Position numbers and translations under genes: made by a program
Assembly (NCBI GenBank): GCA_905215065.1
Contig: CAJMOF010000016.1
Location: 1-44,536 of the forward strand
DNA length: 44,536 nucleotides
Source: an uncultured bacterium
GTDB lineage: Bacteria; Actinomycetota; Coriobacteriia; Coriobacteriales; Coriobacteriaceae
Direction: 5' to 3'
The notes under the pieces: generated by a model
What the model saw: the letters and a program-made list of their open reading frames with translations, nothing else
What the model was told of the DNA's origin: nothing
The model's database searches: none
Shown: positions 42,859-44,536 of the stretch, piece by piece
How the letters are laid out: the number at the start of each line of letters is the position of its first letter
Numbering within the stretch: the stretch's first letter is position 1

Positions 42859-42934
42859 GGGCCGTTAGCTCAGCTGGCAGAGCAGGGGACTTTTAATCCC
42901 AAGGTCCAGGGTTCGAACCCCTGACGGCCCACCA
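42859..42934 (+). tRNA. tRNA-Lys (anticodon TTT)
   Basis: The acceptor arms GGGCCGT and ACGGCCC pair fully, and CCA is encoded. The anticodon loop CTTTTAA gives TTT. The T arm is CAGGG-TTCGAAC-CCCTG. The last 19 bases before the final A recur exactly at 43091-43109. Confidence 0.98.
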
Positions 42935-42942
42935 TAGAATGG

Positions 42943-42974
42943 AAAAGCGACTGGCGGATGCCGGCCGCTTTTTT
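42943..42974 (+). terminator. Terminator of tRNA-Lys
   Basis: AAGCGACTGGC (42945-42955) pairs with GCCGGCCGCTT (42960-42970) with one mismatch and one wobble, loop GGAT, then six T in all. A close copy stands at 44225-44256. Confidence 0.85.
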
Positions 42975-43110
42975 GTTGCCGCGACGCGGGTTCGAACCCG
43001 AAAGGGCGCGGAGCTGAGTAAACGCGTGAGCGTTTGCCAGCGCAGCGCGCATGGCGCGAAGCGCCGCAGCGGCCGCCTGCGGCGCAGGCTGAACCCCTGA
43101 CGGCCCACCC
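42975..43110 (+). repeat. tRNA-Lys downstream repeat module with tRNA-tail copy
   Basis: After the terminator come the 14-bp palindrome CGGGTTCGAACCCG (42987-43000, T-arm-like), the hairpin AAACGC-GTGA-GCGTTT (43020-43035), several GC hairpins, and an exact 19-base copy of the tRNA end (43091-43109). The order matches the tRNA-Gly module: terminator, T-arm-like inverted sequence, AAACGC hairpin, GC hairpins, tail copy. No gene is present. Confidence 0.75.
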
Positions 43111-43127
43111 AAAGTAAGGAATGCGAA

Positions 43128-43925
43128 ATGAAAACAAATAGATATGGAATTAGCGGCAGCACATTAAAGATAATAGCAGCCATTTCGATGGTTCTCGATC
43201 ATGTAAGCAGGATCGTCCTGACCAATGGAATCATGACTCACGCATCGTACAGCCAGATATCAGACGAACAGTGGGCGATTCTAAGCGAGGCTTCGGATGT
43301 GCTTCATGTTCTTGGCAGAATTGCATTTCCCTTATTTTGCTTTTTGATAGTTGAGGGATTTTTGCATACTCATGACTTAAAGAAGTACCTGCGAAATATG
43401 CTTGTCTTCGCAATCATTGCGGAGCCCATATACGATTTCGTCCAAACCGGGCAACTATTTGACCTTCGGCAACAAAATGTTATGTGTGAGCTCCTGCTTT
43501 CCTTGGTCTTTTTGATTGTTCTGGAAAAGATACAAAGTCTTTCAAAACGGAAAAGATACATCGCAGAAACTGCTCTGATTGTTTTGACAGCACTGGCAGC
43601 TGAATACACTAAACTAGATGGCGGTGTGTATGGCATTATGCTTGTGGCTGCATTCTATTTATTCCACGACAGCAAGGCCAAGATGTTCTTTGCTGCAGTA
43701 TGTGCAGTGCTCCTTTCGTCATGCCATATAGTTGGCGGCGGATTTGAGTTTGCTACAGCAAATGTATTTAATCCTGATGTTGCTGCCGCGGTCGTTTCGT
43801 TGCTACTTATCAATCTTTATAATGGTAAGCGAGGGCTGAAGCTCAAATATTTCTTCTACATTTTCTATCCGGCACATCTTGCTCTGCTTTATGGTGTCTC
43901 ACTTATTGTTTTGAACTGTCTTTAA
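43128..43925 (+). CDS. TraX-family membrane protein
   Basis: The 265-residue protein has about seven membrane segments. The family pattern is clear: STLKIIAAISMVLDHVSR, LGRIAFPLFCFLIVEGFLHTHDLKKYLRNML, then NGKRGLKLKYFFYIFYPAHLALLYG. TraX of plasmid F acetylates pilin, but chromosomal relatives in gut Gram-positives have unknown substrates. AAGGA stands 8 nt before the ATG. Its base composition is much more A/T-rich than the rest of the window, and it sits just after the tRNA-Lys tail copy, so it was probably acquired by transfer. Confidence 0.88.
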   Translation: MKTNRYGISGSTLKIIAAISMVLDHVSRIVLTNGIMTHASYSQISDEQWAILSEASDVLHVLGRIAFPLFCFLIVEGFLHTHDLKKYLRNMLVFAIIAEPIYDFVQTGQLFDLRQQNVMCELLLSLVFLIVLEKIQSLSKRKRYIAETALIVLTALAAEYTKLDGGVYGIMLVAAFYLFHDSKAKMFFAAVCAVLLSSCHIVGGGFEFATANVFNPDVAAAVVSLLLINLYNGKRGLKLKYFFYIFYPAHLALLYGVSLIVLNCL

Positions 43926-43953
43926 AAACTCTCAAACAAGTCTCTGAAAGCAG

Positions 43954-44211
43954 AAACAAACTGACTCTAAGACTGCTTGTGAATTTCCGGAAGACCTGAG
44001 AGATGCGAGGATAGGCAACGAGGGCTGCAGAGAGATGCTTCTCAGTTCTCTGGCGGATCGCACGTATCTGTATGAGGATCACTTCCACACACTCATTAAT
44101 AACAGTGATAAACACGGCAGATCCTCAAAACATGAGGCTGTGGAGGTCGAACGATGCTTCGAAAGCATGAATGGCAGCGAGAAAATGAGTTCGGAAGCGC
44201 CCTCTGGATGA
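43954..44211 (+). pseudogene. Open frame without a proper start, possible gene remnant
   Basis: Reading from about 43954, one frame stays open to TGA at 44209-44211, about 85 codons (CEFPEDLRDARIGNEGCREM, LADRTYLYEDHFHTLINN, KHEAVEVERCFESMNGSEK). The composition looks protein-like, but the only ATG is internal (codes a 57-residue tail) and has no ribosome site. It may be the 3' part of a decayed mobile-element gene. I recognise no family. Confidence 0.35.
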
Positions 44212-44216
44212 TCCAG

Positions 44217-44284
44217 CATAGAATAGAAAGCGATCGGCTCCGGCTGGTCGCTTTTTTGTTGCCGCGCCACGGGTTCGAACCCGA
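44217..44284 (+). repeat. Second, degraded copy of the tRNA-Lys downstream flank
   Basis: CATAGAAT (44217-44224), an AAAGCGA...TCGC hairpin, GCTTTTTTGTTGCCGCG (44250-44266, identical to 42967-42983) and CGGGTTCGAACCCG (44270-44283, identical to 42987-43000) repeat the tRNA-Lys flank 42933-43001 in the same order. The preceding bases also weakly resemble the tRNA end. This is probably the far boundary of the TraX segment. Confidence 0.7.
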
Positions 44285-44289
44285 ACTTC

Positions 44290-44449
44290 TCTATATATAA
44301 GAACGCTTGGCGAACAAAACCTGCCTTTTACCGACGGGAAAGAAATAGCTGATGCTTTTGGAGTAAAGTGGCGCTCCAGAGATGACCGATGCCTTAACAC
44401 CTATAAACCAGCTGGTCATCGCCAATATCAGAAGCCAATGCTTCAGTTT
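44290..44449 (+). pseudogene. C-terminal fragment of an unknown protein
   Basis: A frame open from the repeat junction reads YIRTLGEQNLPF, then TDGKEIADAFGVKWRSRDD, CLNTYKPAGHRQYQKPMLQF and stops at 44447-44449. There is no start codon or ribosome site, and the frame begins in the repeat, so it appears to be a truncated remnant. The 87 bases after it hold nothing I can name. Confidence 0.35.
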
Positions 44450-44536
44450 TAACCTCAGTGATGCGACTGAGGAACCTATTCATTTGTGAACAAAATATGG
44501 AGTGCGCGATTCCCGCCCCCGGCGCCCCTCCGGTCT

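Noticed and set aside
42987..43000. A possible extra or antisense tRNA around CGGGTTCGAACCCG
   Set aside because: Only a T-arm-like palindrome is present; no acceptor pairing, anticodon arm or CCA can be built in either orientation here or at 44270.

Overview
The window is the replication-origin region of a high-GC Gram-positive chromosome, followed by a stretch of ordinary chromosome and a tRNA-associated accessory patch at the right end. Gene order (gyrA, gyrB, DUF721, recF, dnaN, dnaA read leftward; rpmH, rnpA, yidD, yidC, khpB, rsmG, parA, parB read rightward), GTG/TTG starts with strong Shine-Dalgarno sites, tandem WYL regulators, and a thioester/CnaB/LPATG surface protein all suggest the Coriobacteriia. 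A Collinsella-like gut organism is my best guess. This is inferred from gene content and style; no search was run.

Region 1 (1-11.64 kb) is the leftward replication block. gyrA and gyrB each have their own terminator context. DUF721 and recF overlap, and dnaN lies just upstream of recF. dnaA is preceded by an unusual gene for a GHKL ATPase with a long Q/P/M-rich linker and a C-terminal winged helix. DnaA-box clusters flank the dnaA unit on both sides. The commonest box is TTTTCAACA rather than TTATCCACA, and DnaA domain IV carries matching departures from consensus. The dnaA-dnaN gap holds an AT-rich unwinding element with five TAA/TAG trios.

Region 2 (11.64-16.75 kb) is the rightward block: ribosomal protein L34, RNase P protein, membrane insertion (YidD, YidC), KhpB, RsmG, and chromosome partition (ParA, ParB). 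Three perfect parS sites stand 39 bp apart upstream of parA. Region 3 (16.8-27.5 kb) has rlmN, ddl, a DnaQ-exonuclease/DinG-helicase fusion, two tandem WYL regulators convergent with it, and a very large membrane protein with an M28-peptidase-like fold split by about 675 disordered residues.

Region 4 (27.5-31.2 kb) is one 1143-residue cell-wall adhesin. Region 5 (31.2-42.9 kb) begins with tRNA-Gly and a decaying repeat module. It continues with purB, a solute-binding-protein/diguanylate-cyclase pair, a TSCPD protein with a Tat lipoprotein, a two-component system, purC, a small membrane protein and an M29 aminopeptidase. Region 6 (42.86-44.54 kb) is tRNA-Lys followed by the same kind of repeat module. 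Then comes an AT-richer TraX-family gene and decayed coding fragments, bounded by a second degraded copy of the tRNA-Lys downstream flank. It looks like a small tRNA-targeted island.

The most unusual signals are the GHKL-ATPase/winged-helix gene inside the origin, the apparent co-divergence of DnaA and its boxes, the tRNA-tail repeat modules, and the split M28-like protein.
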